Source: Allobosea sp. (GTDB taxonomy: Bacteria; Pseudomonadota; Alphaproteobacteria; Rhizobiales; Beijerinckiaceae). Taken from it: DNA of 61,034 nt. Position 1 is the first letter of the stretch, and every line of letters begins with the position of its first letter. The notes beneath the pieces were generated by a model. It made no database searches. It saw only the letters and a program-made list of their open reading frames with translations, and was not told the origin of the DNA. The translations under genes were made by a program, and so were the position numbers. This document shows, one piece after another, positions 44,979-53,051 of the stretch. The stretch is from assembly GCA_024231975.1 (NCBI GenBank), contig JAAEQB010000006.1:1-61034 (forward strand). The letters run 5' to 3'.

Positions 44979-45724
44979 TCGCGGCGCTCCCCGAAATAGA
45001 TTGCGATGAGCGTCGGATCGCGCAGGATCGCTTGAGGCTCTCCCTCTGCGAGCTTCTTCCCCTGGTCGAGGAAGGCGATGCGGTCGGCGAGTTCGGTGAC
45101 GATGTCGAGGTTGTGCTCGATCAGGCAGATGGTCACCCCGGCGGCGATGGCATCCCTGATAAGGCGGACGAAGCGCTTGCGGGAATTTGGGTCGAGGCCC
45201 GAAGACGGCTCGTCGAGCAGCCAGATCCGGGCGCCGGTCGCAATGACACGCGCCATCGAGAGGAACTTGGTCTCGGCATAGGAGAGATCGACCGCCCGCG
45301 CCCTGGCGAGCCCGGCGAGACCCGTGCGCTCGAGAGCCTCGTCAACCCGCGCGAGCCTTTCGCGCTTGGCCTCCGGGCCTCCTGGCTGCCAGAGCCATGT
45401 CGCGGGTTCGGTCGCGACCATGACGTTCTCGTGCACGGTCATCTTGCCGAACAGGCGCAGGTCCTGGAAGCTGCGGGCGACGCCGAGTCTGGCGACGTCA
45501 TGCGGCTTCGTCGACGTGATCGGCCGCCCTTCCAGGTGGACCTCGCCGGTATCGGGCGCGATGTTGCCGGTGACGAGGTTGAACAGTGTCGTCTTGCCGG
45601 CGCCGTTAGGGCCGACCAGCGCCGTGACGACGCCGCCGATCAGATCCATGTCGACGTTCTGCACCGCGGCCACGCCGCCGAAGGATTTCGACAGGCCCCG
45701 GACGGAAAGAAGCGCTTCGCTCAT
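44975..45724 (-). CDS. livG: ABC transporter ATP-binding protein LivG-type (pca operon)
   Basis: A 249-residue ATPase with Walker A GPNGAGKTT, a Q-loop region GVARSFQDLRLFGKMTVHEN, a degenerate signature (DLSYAETKFL), Walker B IWLLDEPSSGLD and switch His in LIEHNLDIV. The degenerate signature is found in LivG and is shared with the other copy at 27818. The ATG at 45724 overlaps the LivM stop by one base. Confidence 0.92.
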   Translation of the reverse strand: MSEALLSVRGLSKSFGGVAAVQNVDMDLIGGVVTALVGPNGAGKTTLFNLVTGNIAPDTGEVHLEGRPITSTKPHDVARLGVARSFQDLRLFGKMTVHENVMVATEPATWLWQPGGPEAKRERLARVDEALERTGLAGLARARAVDLSYAETKFLSMARVIATGARIWLLDEPSSGLDPNSRKRFVRLIRDAIAAGVTICLIEHNLDIVTELADRIAFLDQGKKLAEGEPQAILRDPTLIAIYFGERRE

Positions 45725-46602
45725 CAACGCCTCCCCACGCTCTGGCCGGCGATGCCGCCCGGCCGGAAGATCATCAGAAGCGTCATCGCCGCGCCGTAGA
45801 GGAATTGCTGCACGGTGCCGATCTCCGTGGGCGGGATCATGGGCATGAAGGTCAGCGCCGCGGGCAGCAGCAGGATGAGCAGCGTGCCTACGAGCGGCCC
45901 GGCCAGCGTGCCGGCCCCGCCGATGATGACCATGGCCTGGAGCAGGACCGACTGCTCGAGCGTGAAGCTGTCGCCGATCACGAAGGAGATGTGGAAGGCG
46001 TAGAGCGCGCCGGCTATGCCGACCAGCCCGCAGCCGGCGGCAACCGCGAGCGTCTTCAGCAGGGGGATGTTCTTGCCGAAGGCCATGGCGGCGCTCTCGG
46101 CGTCCCGCATCGCCATCAACGCCCTGCCGAAGCTTCCGCGCATCAGGATCTGGATCAGCAGAAGGCTCAGGACGAGCGTCACCGCTGCGACCGCGAGGAA
46201 GCGCCAGGGCGTGCCGACCTCGATGCCGAGCAGGGTCGCCTGCGGTATGCCGGCCAGCCCGCCATGTCCGCCGGTGAGGCTGGGAGCTTCGTGGAACACC
46301 GTCACGGCGAACATCTGCAGGCCGAGGCTGGCGGCGATGAAATACTCGCCGCGCACCCGCAGCGCAGGCAGCGCCAGGCACAGCGACAATGCGATAGAGA
46401 GGCTCGCGGCAGCGAGGAAAGCCAGCAGCAGATCAGGTGTCAGGTTGAGCGCGAGCTGCGCCGCCGCGAAGGCGCCGATGCCGAAGAAGGCGCCGTGCGC
46501 GAGGCTGAAGATGCCGGCATAGCCGATCAGCAGGTTCATGCTGGCTGCGGCGATGCCGAAGATGGCGACGAGCGTCGCGAGATTGACGATATAGGCGATC
46601 AT
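45724..46602 (-). CDS. livM: Branched-chain-type ABC transporter permease LivM (pca operon)
   Basis: A 292-residue permease with the LivM motifs AAASMNLLIGYAGIFSLAHG, then FFGIGAFAAAQLAL and the coupling loop SFGRALMAMRDAESAAMAFG. About nine helices are seen. The ATG at 46602 overlaps the LivH stop (46599-46602). Confidence 0.92.
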   Translation of the reverse strand: MIAYIVNLATLVAIFGIAAASMNLLIGYAGIFSLAHGAFFGIGAFAAAQLALNLTPDLLLAFLAAASLSIALSLCLALPALRVRGEYFIAASLGLQMFAVTVFHEAPSLTGGHGGLAGIPQATLLGIEVGTPWRFLAVAAVTLVLSLLLIQILMRGSFGRALMAMRDAESAAMAFGKNIPLLKTLAVAAGCGLVGIAGALYAFHISFVIGDSFTLEQSVLLQAMVIIGGAGTLAGPLVGTLLILLLPAALTFMPMIPPTEIGTVQQFLYGAAMTLLMIFRPGGIAGQSVGRR

Positions 46603-47468
46603 GAGGTCACCGCCTTTCCGAACAGGCCGCTGGGCCGGAAGACGATGAAGACGAAGAGCACGACGAAGCTCGCCGCCTCGCTCCATTGCGTATCGAGGAC
46701 GAGCACGACGAGGTTTTCGACGACGCCGAGCATGAGGCCGGCGAGCGCCGCGCCGCGCAGGCTGCCGATGCCGCCCACGACCGAGGCCGCGATGCTGATC
46801 AGCATGACGCGGTGGCTGGCGGCCGGCTCGATGCCCGTGGTGGCCGCCGTCAGGATCGCGCCGGGAACGACCAGCGCCGACCCCAACCCGAAGGCGAGCG
46901 CCGAGAGCCGGCGCGAGGACAGCCCGTAGGCCCGCAGGAGCTCGGGGTTCTCGGACAATGCACGCAGGCCGAGGCCGGCATTGGTGCGCTCCAGGAAGAG
47001 GCTGACGGCCGTGAACAGTGCCAGCGAAACTCCCGCCGCGACCCAGAAGACCGGCGCAATATACAGGCCCGGCAGCAGCTCGGCCGAGCGTGTCAGCGAC
47101 GTGCTGACCGCGACCGAGCCGCGCCCGAACTGGAACTGCACCAGCGCCTGGACGCAGATGACGATGCCGAAGGAGGCGACGAAAACGGTAAAGAACGACG
47201 CCTCGTGACGCTGGATCGGCCGATAGACCAGGAGGTCGACCAGCATGCCGAAGGCAACCGCGACGGCGGTGGCGAGAAGAACCGCCGCCGCCCAGTGCAG
47301 GCCCAGCGCCGAGGCGGCGACGAAGGCGTAGCCGGCGAGCACGAAGCTCGCCCCATGCGCCACATGGAAGATGCGGGTCGCGCCGAAGATCAGCGCGAAC
47401 CCCGCCGCGGTCAACGCATACAGAGCGCCCGTCTGTATGCCCGACGCCAGAAGTTGGATGAAGAGCAT
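46599..47468 (-). CDS. livH: Branched-chain-type ABC transporter permease LivH (pca operon)
   Basis: A 289-residue permease beginning LLASGIQTGALYALTAAGFA and carrying the coupling loop ERTNAGLGLRALSENPELLR. Segments GATRIFHVAHGASFVLAGY and SVVGGIGSLRGAALAGLMLG match LivH. The ATG at 47468 overlaps the stop of the receptor gene by one base, so translation is coupled. Confidence 0.92.
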   Translation of the reverse strand: MLFIQLLASGIQTGALYALTAAGFALIFGATRIFHVAHGASFVLAGYAFVAASALGLHWAAAVLLATAVAVAFGMLVDLLVYRPIQRHEASFFTVFVASFGIVICVQALVQFQFGRGSVAVSTSLTRSAELLPGLYIAPVFWVAAGVSLALFTAVSLFLERTNAGLGLRALSENPELLRAYGLSSRRLSALAFGLGSALVVPGAILTAATTGIEPAASHRVMLISIAASVVGGIGSLRGAALAGLMLGVVENLVVLVLDTQWSEAASFVVLFVFIVFRPSGLFGKAVTS

Positions 47469-48589
47469 CAGGCGATCTTGTAGATGCGTCCGCCACGCAC
47501 CTGGTTGAGCTGGACGCCGGTGCTGGCGGTGCCGTTCTCGGCGAAGGTCACCTCGCCGCCGGCGAGCTGGAAGGTCCTGACCCTGAGCATCTCCTCGCGG
47601 AGCGTCTCGCCGCTGACGGGCTTGCCCGCCGCCTCCAGGCCCTTGGCGAGCTGGGCGAAGAGCAGGGTCGCATTGTAGTAATTCAGCCCGTAGGTCGTCG
47701 GTTCGCTCTTCAGCTTCTCGCGCCAGCCCGTGACGAAGCGCTTCATCGTGGGCTCCGTCGCCGCCCAATCCGCCGACTGGCCGGTGAAGACGAGTCCTTC
47801 CGATTCCGGCAGCGCCGAGACCGAAGGCAGATTGCCCGTCGAATAAGTCATGATCTGCTGGGAAATGCCGTTGTCGCGGAGCTGCTTGACGATCTGCACC
47901 GCCTGCACGCCGCTGACGCTGGCGAAGAAGACTGCGTCCGGCCTGACGTCGCGAACCTGCGCCGCGATCGCCGCGAACTGGGTCAGGGTCGGGGCGACGC
48001 CGTAGGCGCCGACAAGTTCGCCGCCGACGCCCGGCAGGCCGGACTTCAGTTCGGCATGAACGGCCATGCCGCTCGGGTCCTCGGTATAGATCATCGCGAT
48101 GCGCTTGAAGCCCTTCTCCTTGATGAAGGGGAGGACCGCGCGGACCTCCTGATTGGCGAGCGGCAGGATGTTCCAGAAATAAGGGGACAGCGTCGCGAGA
48201 TCGGGGCCGACGCCGCCGCCATTGACCATCACGACCTTGGCCCGGTCGCCGATCGGCGCGGCGGCCTTCGAGACGCCGGTGAAGCCGATCAGCACGTAAG
48301 AGGCCCGGTCGACATTGGCGAGCCGGGTCATGCCGACGGCGCCGCCCTGGGCCGTGCCCTGGCTGTCGATCGGCCGCAGGTCGATCCCATTCTTGAGCAT
48401 CTTGTCGGCGGCGATGTGGTCGAGCGCGAGCTGGACGCCGTTGAGGTACATCGTGCCGAACTCGGCGTTCGCGCCCGACATCGGGAACAGCGTGCCCAGA
48501 ACATAGGCCGCGCCCTGCGCGCGAAGAACGGACGGCGCCGCGACGGTCGCGGCCGCGCCAACGAGAAATTGTCTGCGTAGGATCATCAT
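47468..48589 (-). CDS. ABC transporter substrate-binding protein (Liv type, pca operon)
   Basis: A 373-residue periplasmic receptor for the adjoining Liv transporter. It has a twin-arginine-like leader (LRRQFLVGAAATVAAPSVLRAQG). The mature domain opens with VLGTLFPMSGANAEFG and includes KGFKRIAMIYTEDPSGMAVH. With CoA-transferase genes upstream and catabolic genes downstream, an organic acid ligand is more likely than an amino acid. Confidence 0.92.
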   Translation of the reverse strand: MMILRRQFLVGAAATVAAPSVLRAQGAAYVLGTLFPMSGANAEFGTMYLNGVQLALDHIAADKMLKNGIDLRPIDSQGTAQGGAVGMTRLANVDRASYVLIGFTGVSKAAAPIGDRAKVVMVNGGGVGPDLATLSPYFWNILPLANQEVRAVLPFIKEKGFKRIAMIYTEDPSGMAVHAELKSGLPGVGGELVGAYGVAPTLTQFAAIAAQVRDVRPDAVFFASVSGVQAVQIVKQLRDNGISQQIMTYSTGNLPSVSALPESEGLVFTGQSADWAATEPTMKRFVTGWREKLKSEPTTYGLNYYNATLLFAQLAKGLEAAGKPVSGETLREEMLRVRTFQLAGGEVTFAENGTASTGVQLNQVRGGRIYKIA

Positions 48590-48643
48590 GGTTCTCCCTG
48601 GGTGTCTGCGGGCCTTTTTCGCCCTGCTTGGTGATTTGAGGTC

Positions 48644-49294
48644 TCAGGCCCGAATGAGTTCGGCCTCCGTGCGGTTCTGGAGCTCGGCGAAATCCAGCCC
48701 GTCGATCATTCCGGCGACCCGCAGCCCTTCCGGCGTGACGTCGATCACCGCGAGATTGGTATAGATGCGGGACACCGCCGCCATCGCGGTCAGCGGATAG
48801 GAGCAGCGCTTCACGATGCGCGGCCGGCCGTCCTTGGTCTGGTGCTCCATCACCACCCAGAGGCGCTTGGCGCCGACCGCCAGATCCATCGCGCCGCCGA
48901 CGGCCGGCGCGGTGTCCTGAACCGAGGTGGCCCAGTTGGCGATGTCGCCGTTCTCGGCCACTTCGAAGGCGCCGAGAACGCAGAGATCGAGATGGCCGCC
49001 GCGGATCATCGCGAAGCTGTCCGCGTGATGGAAGAAGGAGCCCCCGGTGCGCAGGGTGATGTGCTGCTTGCCGGCATTGATCAGCCAGGGATCGATGGCG
49101 CCCGCCGCCGGCGCGGGGCCCATGCCGAGAATGCCGTTCTCGGAATGAAAGATGACCTCGCGCCCGGCCGGCACCTGGTCGGCGACGAGCGTGGGAATGC
49201 CGATGCCGAGATTGACGTACCAGCCGGAGGGAATCGCCTCAGCGACCTGCCCCGCCATCTGCGGGCGGGTGAGAGGGGTGAATTGCTGTGACAT
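48644..49294 (-). CDS. pcaJ: 3-Oxoadipate / 3-oxoacid CoA-transferase subunit B (PcaJ-like)
   Basis: A 216-residue catalytic subunit of a family I CoA-transferase, which moves CoA from succinyl-CoA to a 3-oxo acid. The catalytic glutamate is in HSENGILGMGP; the flanks GWYVNLGIGIPTLVAD, INAGKQHITLRTGGSFFHHA and GGHLDLCVLGAFEV follow Pseudomonas PcaJ closely from memory. The gene starts 11 bases after the subunit A stop. Acetoacetate from the BKACE enzyme is a second possible substrate. Confidence 0.9.
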   Translation of the reverse strand: MSQQFTPLTRPQMAGQVAEAIPSGWYVNLGIGIPTLVADQVPAGREVIFHSENGILGMGPAPAAGAIDPWLINAGKQHITLRTGGSFFHHADSFAMIRGGHLDLCVLGAFEVAENGDIANWATSVQDTAPAVGGAMDLAVGAKRLWVVMEHQTKDGRPRIVKRCSYPLTAMAAVSRIYTNLAVIDVTPEGLRVAGMIDGLDFAELQNRTEAELIRA

Positions 49295-49305
49295 GCCGGC
49301 GCTCC

Positions 49306-49986
49306 TCAGCCCGTGGGGTCGCCGTAAGGCACATGCAGGACGCGATCGACGAAGATGCCGGGTGTCACCACCGTTTCCGGATCGATCTCGCCGAGTTCCA
49401 CCATGTGCTGCGTCTGCACGACGGTCAGCTTGCCGGCGGCGGCCATCACCGGGTTGAAATTGCGGCCGGAGGAGCGGTAGGTCAGGTTGCCCCAGCGGTC
49501 GGCTCGCCAGGCCTCGACGATCGCGACGTCGCCCGGCAGGGCCTGTTCCAGGACATAGGTGCGTCCGTCGATCTCGCGGGTCTCCTTGCCCTCGGCCAAT
49601 TGCGTGCCCGCGCCCGTGGCGGTGAAGAAGGCCGGGATCCCAGCACTCGCGGCACGCATCCGCTCGGCGAGCGTGCCCTGCGGCACGAGCTCGAGTTCGA
49701 TGCGCCCGGCCTTGTAGAGCGTCTCGAAGATCGTGGAGCCGACGATGCGCGGGAAGCTGCAGATCAGCTTGCGGACCCGCCCGACCTCCAGCAGCCGCGC
49801 AAGCCCGACGCGGCCATAGCCGGCATTGTTCGCGACGACGGTCAGGTCGCGCGCTCCATGCTCGATCAATCCCTCGATCAGGATGTTGGCCTGGCCGACG
49901 GCCCCGAAGCCCCCGACGAGCACGGTCGCCCCGTCGTGGATGCCGGACAGCGCTTCGGCGACCGAGCGAACTCTCTTGTCGATCAC
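49306..49986 (-). CDS. pcaI: 3-Oxoadipate / 3-oxoacid CoA-transferase subunit A (PcaI-like)
   Basis: A 226-residue subunit that forms the CoA-binding half of the transferase. It contains VGGFGAVGQANILIEGLIE, ARDLTVVANNAGYGRVGLAR, LELVPQGTLAERMR and LAEGKETREIDGRTYVLE, in the order seen in PcaI. The usual GIP after GGFG is replaced by GQA, a change near the CoA site. It is the first gene of the eleven-gene leftward operon, about 100 bases behind the IclR operator. Confidence 0.9.
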   Translation of the reverse strand: MIDKRVRSVAEALSGIHDGATVLVGGFGAVGQANILIEGLIEHGARDLTVVANNAGYGRVGLARLLEVGRVRKLICSFPRIVGSTIFETLYKAGRIELELVPQGTLAERMRAASAGIPAFFTATGAGTQLAEGKETREIDGRTYVLEQALPGDVAIVEAWRADRWGNLTYRSSGRNFNPVMAAAGKLTVVQTQHMVELGEIDPETVVTPGIFVDRVLHVPYGDPTG

Positions 49987-50087
49987 CGCAGATATCCCTG
50001 TCCGACGACCGTCAGGCTGGCATCGATGAAAGCGGCGCGGCAGCGCAAATCCATGGCGTTGTCTCTAGAGGCTTGGATTTTCTAAGA

Positions 50088-50113
50088 TTGTCCGATATAC
50101 GGACATTTGTCCG
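50088..50113. promoter_or_regulatory. IclR-type operator, site B (pcaI operon / iclR)
   Basis: On the minus strand this reads CGGACAAATGTCCG, then TATAT, then a third CGGACA, the same layout as site A including the CTGCTCAA to its 5' side. It lies between the divergent pcaI and iclR genes and may control both. Confidence 0.82.
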
Positions 50114-50115
50114 AT

Positions 50116-50144
50116 AATTGAGCAGTCGCGCCGGGTTCGGTCAA
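50116..50144 (-). promoter_or_regulatory. Sigma-70-type promoter of the pcaI operon
   Basis: On the minus strand TTGACC (50144-50139) and TCAATT (50121-50116) are 17 bases apart, directly before operator site B. The same spacing relative to the operator is seen at the tct promoter. Confidence 0.6.
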
Positions 50145-50226
50145 GTGAAATCTTCCGCCCGGCGCCGATTGTGGTAGCAACAGTGACGGGCCGGTCGACA
50201 GGCGCTTGCCGAAGGAACGAGACGCA

Positions 50227-51003
50227 ATGCAGGATTCCAGTTCGCCTGACTTCGTGACCGCATTGGCGCGCGGGATCGACGTTCTCGGCTGCTTCGACGG
50301 GGATCACAGACGCATGAACCTGTCCCAGGTCGCCGAGCGGGTGGGGCTGTCGCGCGGGACGACGCGCCGCTTCCTGCTCACCCTGGAAAGCCTCGGTCTC
50401 CTGGAGTCGGACGGCAAGCTTTTCTGGATGACGTCCAAGGTTCTGCGTTTCGCCAATGCCTATCTGTCGGCCTTCGGGCTGGGCGACGCCGCCAAAGCGG
50501 TCCTGCGGCGTCTCGCGGAGGATGTTCTGGAGTCGGCGTCGATGTCGGTGCTGGACGGGGGCGTCATCACCTATGTCGCGCGGGCCGATCCGCCGCGGCG
50601 GCTCGCATCCGCGGTCGGCCTTCATATCGGCTCGCAACTGCCGGCGCATTGCGCCTCAATGGGCCGCGTGTTGCTGGCCGCCATGGACGACGAGGCGCTG
50701 CAGGACTGGCTCCGCCGTCACCCGCTCGAGCCGGTCACCGAGCGCACCCTGACCGATCCCGTGGCGTGGCGCGCCGAGATCGCGCAGATTCGCCAGAACG
50801 GCTATGCCATTCTCGACGGCGAGATGGAAACGGGCGTCCGTTCGCTCGCCGTGCCCGTCCGCGACCGGACCGGGCGCACGATAGCGGCCGTCAACGTGGC
50901 GACGCTAACGGGTCGCACGTCGCTGGCGGAACTGCGCAAGACCTTCTTACCGGCCCTCAGGCGCACCGCCGAGGAGATCGCGCATCTCATGGAGCATCGC
51001 TGA
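50227..51003 (+). CDS. IclR family transcriptional regulator (PcaR/PobR-like)
   Basis: A 258-residue regulator with an N-terminal winged helix-turn-helix (VTALARGIDVLGCFDGDHRR, then LSQVAERVGLSRGTTRRFLL) and a C-terminal IclR effector domain (HIGSQLPAHCASMGRVLLAA, and GYAILDGEMETGVRSLAVPV). It follows the PcaR/PobR branch, which usually activates aromatic-acid genes in response to beta-ketoadipate or similar acids. Three matching operators in the window, one just before this gene, make it the likely regulator of the tct operon, the pcaI operon and the citryl-CoA-lyase-like gene. The ATG at 50227 follows AAGGAACGAGACGCA. Confidence 0.92.
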   Translation: MQDSSSPDFVTALARGIDVLGCFDGDHRRMNLSQVAERVGLSRGTTRRFLLTLESLGLLESDGKLFWMTSKVLRFANAYLSAFGLGDAAKAVLRRLAEDVLESASMSVLDGGVITYVARADPPRRLASAVGLHIGSQLPAHCASMGRVLLAAMDDEALQDWLRRHPLEPVTERTLTDPVAWRAEIAQIRQNGYAILDGEMETGVRSLAVPVRDRTGRTIAAVNVATLTGRTSLAELRKTFLPALRRTAEEIAHLMEHR

Positions 51004-51005
51004 GC

Positions 51006-51779
51006 TCAGGCCGGGCGGATATGGCGCGAGGCTTCCTCCTCGGCGCGCCGCCAGACCTCCAGCGCCATCGGATTTCGCGCTTCCTCCATGATGTGCGCGA
51101 CGAGCCCGATCGCGCGCGCCATCACGCCGAAGCCCCGGATGACCTGTTCGGGAAAACCCAGTTCGCAGCAGATGGCGCCGATGGCGCCGGTGGCGTTCAG
51201 CGGCAACACCTTGCCCGAGGCGCGCTCCGCCTCCTGCTGCACGAGTTGCATGAGCGCGACATAGCGCCCAGCCAGCCCGTTCTCCTCAGCGATCTCGAAG
51301 AGCCTGGGTGTGCGCGGGTCGACGGGCTTGTGGACCGGGTGCCCGATGCCGGGTATGGCTCGCTTCTGCGAGCGGAACCGCGCGACGACGTCGCGTGCCA
51401 GCGGCGCGAGATCGTCGGGCGTCGGCGTGTCCTGGGGCAACACCTCGTAGAGCAGCTTCGTCGCTCCTTCCATGGTGCCGACGAAGACGGTGCCGAGTCC
51501 GCAGAGCCCTGCCGCTACCGCAGCCTGCAGCGATTCCGGCGCGCCGGCATAGGTCATGCGCGCTACGAGCGCGGAGGGGGTGACGCCGTGCTCGACCAGC
51601 GTCACGACGATCGCATTGAAGACCGCCGATTGCTGTGGCGTCGGGCGCACGCCCGTCAGGTTCAGATAAGCGAAATCTCCGAGATTGAAATGGCCGAGGA
51701 TTTCGTCGGGCAGGCTCAGGCCCCGGATGTTGATCCGGTCGGGCGTGCTCCATGCGATGTCGGAGCGGATCGGCTTCAT
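51006..51779 (-). CDS. Citryl-CoA lyase-like short citrate synthase family protein (copy 2)
   Basis: A 257-residue citrate-synthase-fold protein of the citryl-CoA lyase size class. It has IPGIGHPVHKPVDPRTPRLF (active-site His and the DPR of citrate synthase), LPLNATGAIGAICCELGFP and the GRY segment. It resembles the copy at 14854-15609 along its length, for example in APESLQAAVAAGLCGLGTVF. An IclR-type operator begins 22 bases before its start, so it belongs to the same regulon as pcaIJ and tctCBA. It ends 2 bases from the convergent iclR stop. Confidence 0.87.
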   Translation of the reverse strand: MKPIRSDIAWSTPDRINIRGLSLPDEILGHFNLGDFAYLNLTGVRPTPQQSAVFNAIVVTLVEHGVTPSALVARMTYAGAPESLQAAVAAGLCGLGTVFVGTMEGATKLLYEVLPQDTPTPDDLAPLARDVVARFRSQKRAIPGIGHPVHKPVDPRTPRLFEIAEENGLAGRYVALMQLVQQEAERASGKVLPLNATGAIGAICCELGFPEQVIRGFGVMARAIGLVAHIMEEARNPMALEVWRRAEEEASRHIRPA

Positions 51780-51800
51780 GATGTTCTCCCAAAAGGCTTG

Positions 51801-51826
51801 ATGTCCGTATAACGAACATTTGTCCG
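51801..51826. promoter_or_regulatory. IclR-type operator, site C (citryl-CoA-lyase-like gene)
   Basis: On the minus strand this reads CGGACAAATGTTCG, then TTATA, then CGGACA: the same three half-sites with one base changed in the second. A TAGGAT could be the -10 hexamer six bases upstream, but no clear -35 is seen. It lies 22 bases before the start of the gene, closer than sites A and B. Confidence 0.75.
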
Positions 51827-51872
51827 TATCCTAAAAATGAAGCAGCGTGCGGCGTCGTGCAACCGGCGCCGG

Positions 51873-53051
51873 TCAGTGCCGCGCCAATTCCCGATGCCGT
51901 TCCTTCGCAGCGCGGACCAGAGCGAGATAGCGATAGATGCCATGAACAAACTTGCCGTAGGGCATCGTCACGAAGAGCGCGAAGACGACGCCGAGATGCA
52001 GCGCCAGCAACAGCCCCATCGCGGGCGTCGCGCGCAGGACGAGCAAAGCGAGGCCGGTCACGCTGGTGAGAAGCAGCATCAGCAGGAACGCGACGTCCAT
52101 GCCGAAAGGCGTGCCCTCGCGCAATTGGGGAGAGCGCCGCCATTTCTCGTGCAGCAGCCCGATGGGGCCGACGATCAGGCCGATGCCGCCGGTCGTGCCG
52201 AGCAGCACGGGCAGGTCGTACCAGGGATAGGGTGCCTCCATGGCGATCAGATAATGGTAGAGCGTCGCCGTCGAGGTCGCGGCGAAGCACAGCATGAAGC
52301 CGTAGAAGGTCATGTGGTGATAGAGCCGGCGTCGGTCGCTCGGACGCTCGCCATCGTTCATGCAGCCAGAGCCCCCGCCGTCGAGATAGCGCAGGCGCCC
52401 GGCATCCTTCAGCGCCTGCCAGAGCGAGCCCGGATCGCGCAGGGTCGAGGCCGGTTCGCCGATGTCGCGCCAGAACGCGCGCACGCCCATGCCGATGGCC
52501 ACGACCGTGTAGAGTGTCGCCGCGCCGAAGATGGCGACCATCGTGTTGTGCGGCATCAGCTTGTAGAACGAGCCGGGACCCGTATGCACGCCGAACAGAA
52601 CAGCCGGGTCGGTCCAGGCGACGAAGCCGGCGATGAAGGCGGTCAGGGCCAGGGCCAGCGCCAGCGCGATGAACAGGCCGTTGCGCGCGAAGACCCCCGC
52701 GAAGGCGTGCGGCCAGACATAATGCGCGTAAGATTCGCTTCGTACGGTCGCGAGCGTCGCGGGCACGTGGACCGCGAATTCATGCGGCGGCGAAAACTGG
52801 CAATCGTCGTAGCAGGCGCCGCAGTTGTGGCAGAGATTGGCGAGATAGTTCAGATCGCCGTCGGAGAAGGAGCGGCGCATCTCCATCGCCGGAAAGACGG
52901 CGCAGAGCCCCTCGCAATAGCGGCAGGAGTTACAGACGGTCATCAGGCGGTCGGCCTCGGCCAACGCCGCCGTGGCATGATGCGGCGTGGAGCCGTTGGT
53001 GCCGGCCGGCCCCGCGCCCACTGTCTCACGCAGGAAGGCGAATTCCGTCAT
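51873..53051 (-). CDS. tcuB: Tricarballylate utilization protein TcuB (iron-sulfur, membrane)
   Basis: A 392-residue membrane electron-transfer protein that reoxidises TcuA. The N-terminal part has two cysteine clusters, CNSCRYCEGLC and CHNCGACYDDC, for iron-sulfur centres; the rest has about six hydrophobic helices with histidines (YHHMTFYGFMLCF, YHYLIAMEAPYPWYD) suited to haem or quinone binding. The ATG at 53051 overlaps the TcuA stop by four bases. This pairing is the Salmonella tcuAB pattern. Confidence 0.92.
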   Translation of the reverse strand: MTEFAFLRETVGAGPAGTNGSTPHHATAALAEADRLMTVCNSCRYCEGLCAVFPAMEMRRSFSDGDLNYLANLCHNCGACYDDCQFSPPHEFAVHVPATLATVRSESYAHYVWPHAFAGVFARNGLFIALALALALTAFIAGFVAWTDPAVLFGVHTGPGSFYKLMPHNTMVAIFGAATLYTVVAIGMGVRAFWRDIGEPASTLRDPGSLWQALKDAGRLRYLDGGGSGCMNDGERPSDRRRLYHHMTFYGFMLCFAATSTATLYHYLIAMEAPYPWYDLPVLLGTTGGIGLIVGPIGLLHEKWRRSPQLREGTPFGMDVAFLLMLLLTSVTGLALLVLRATPAMGLLLALHLGVVFALFVTMPYGKFVHGIYRYLALVRAAKERHRELARH

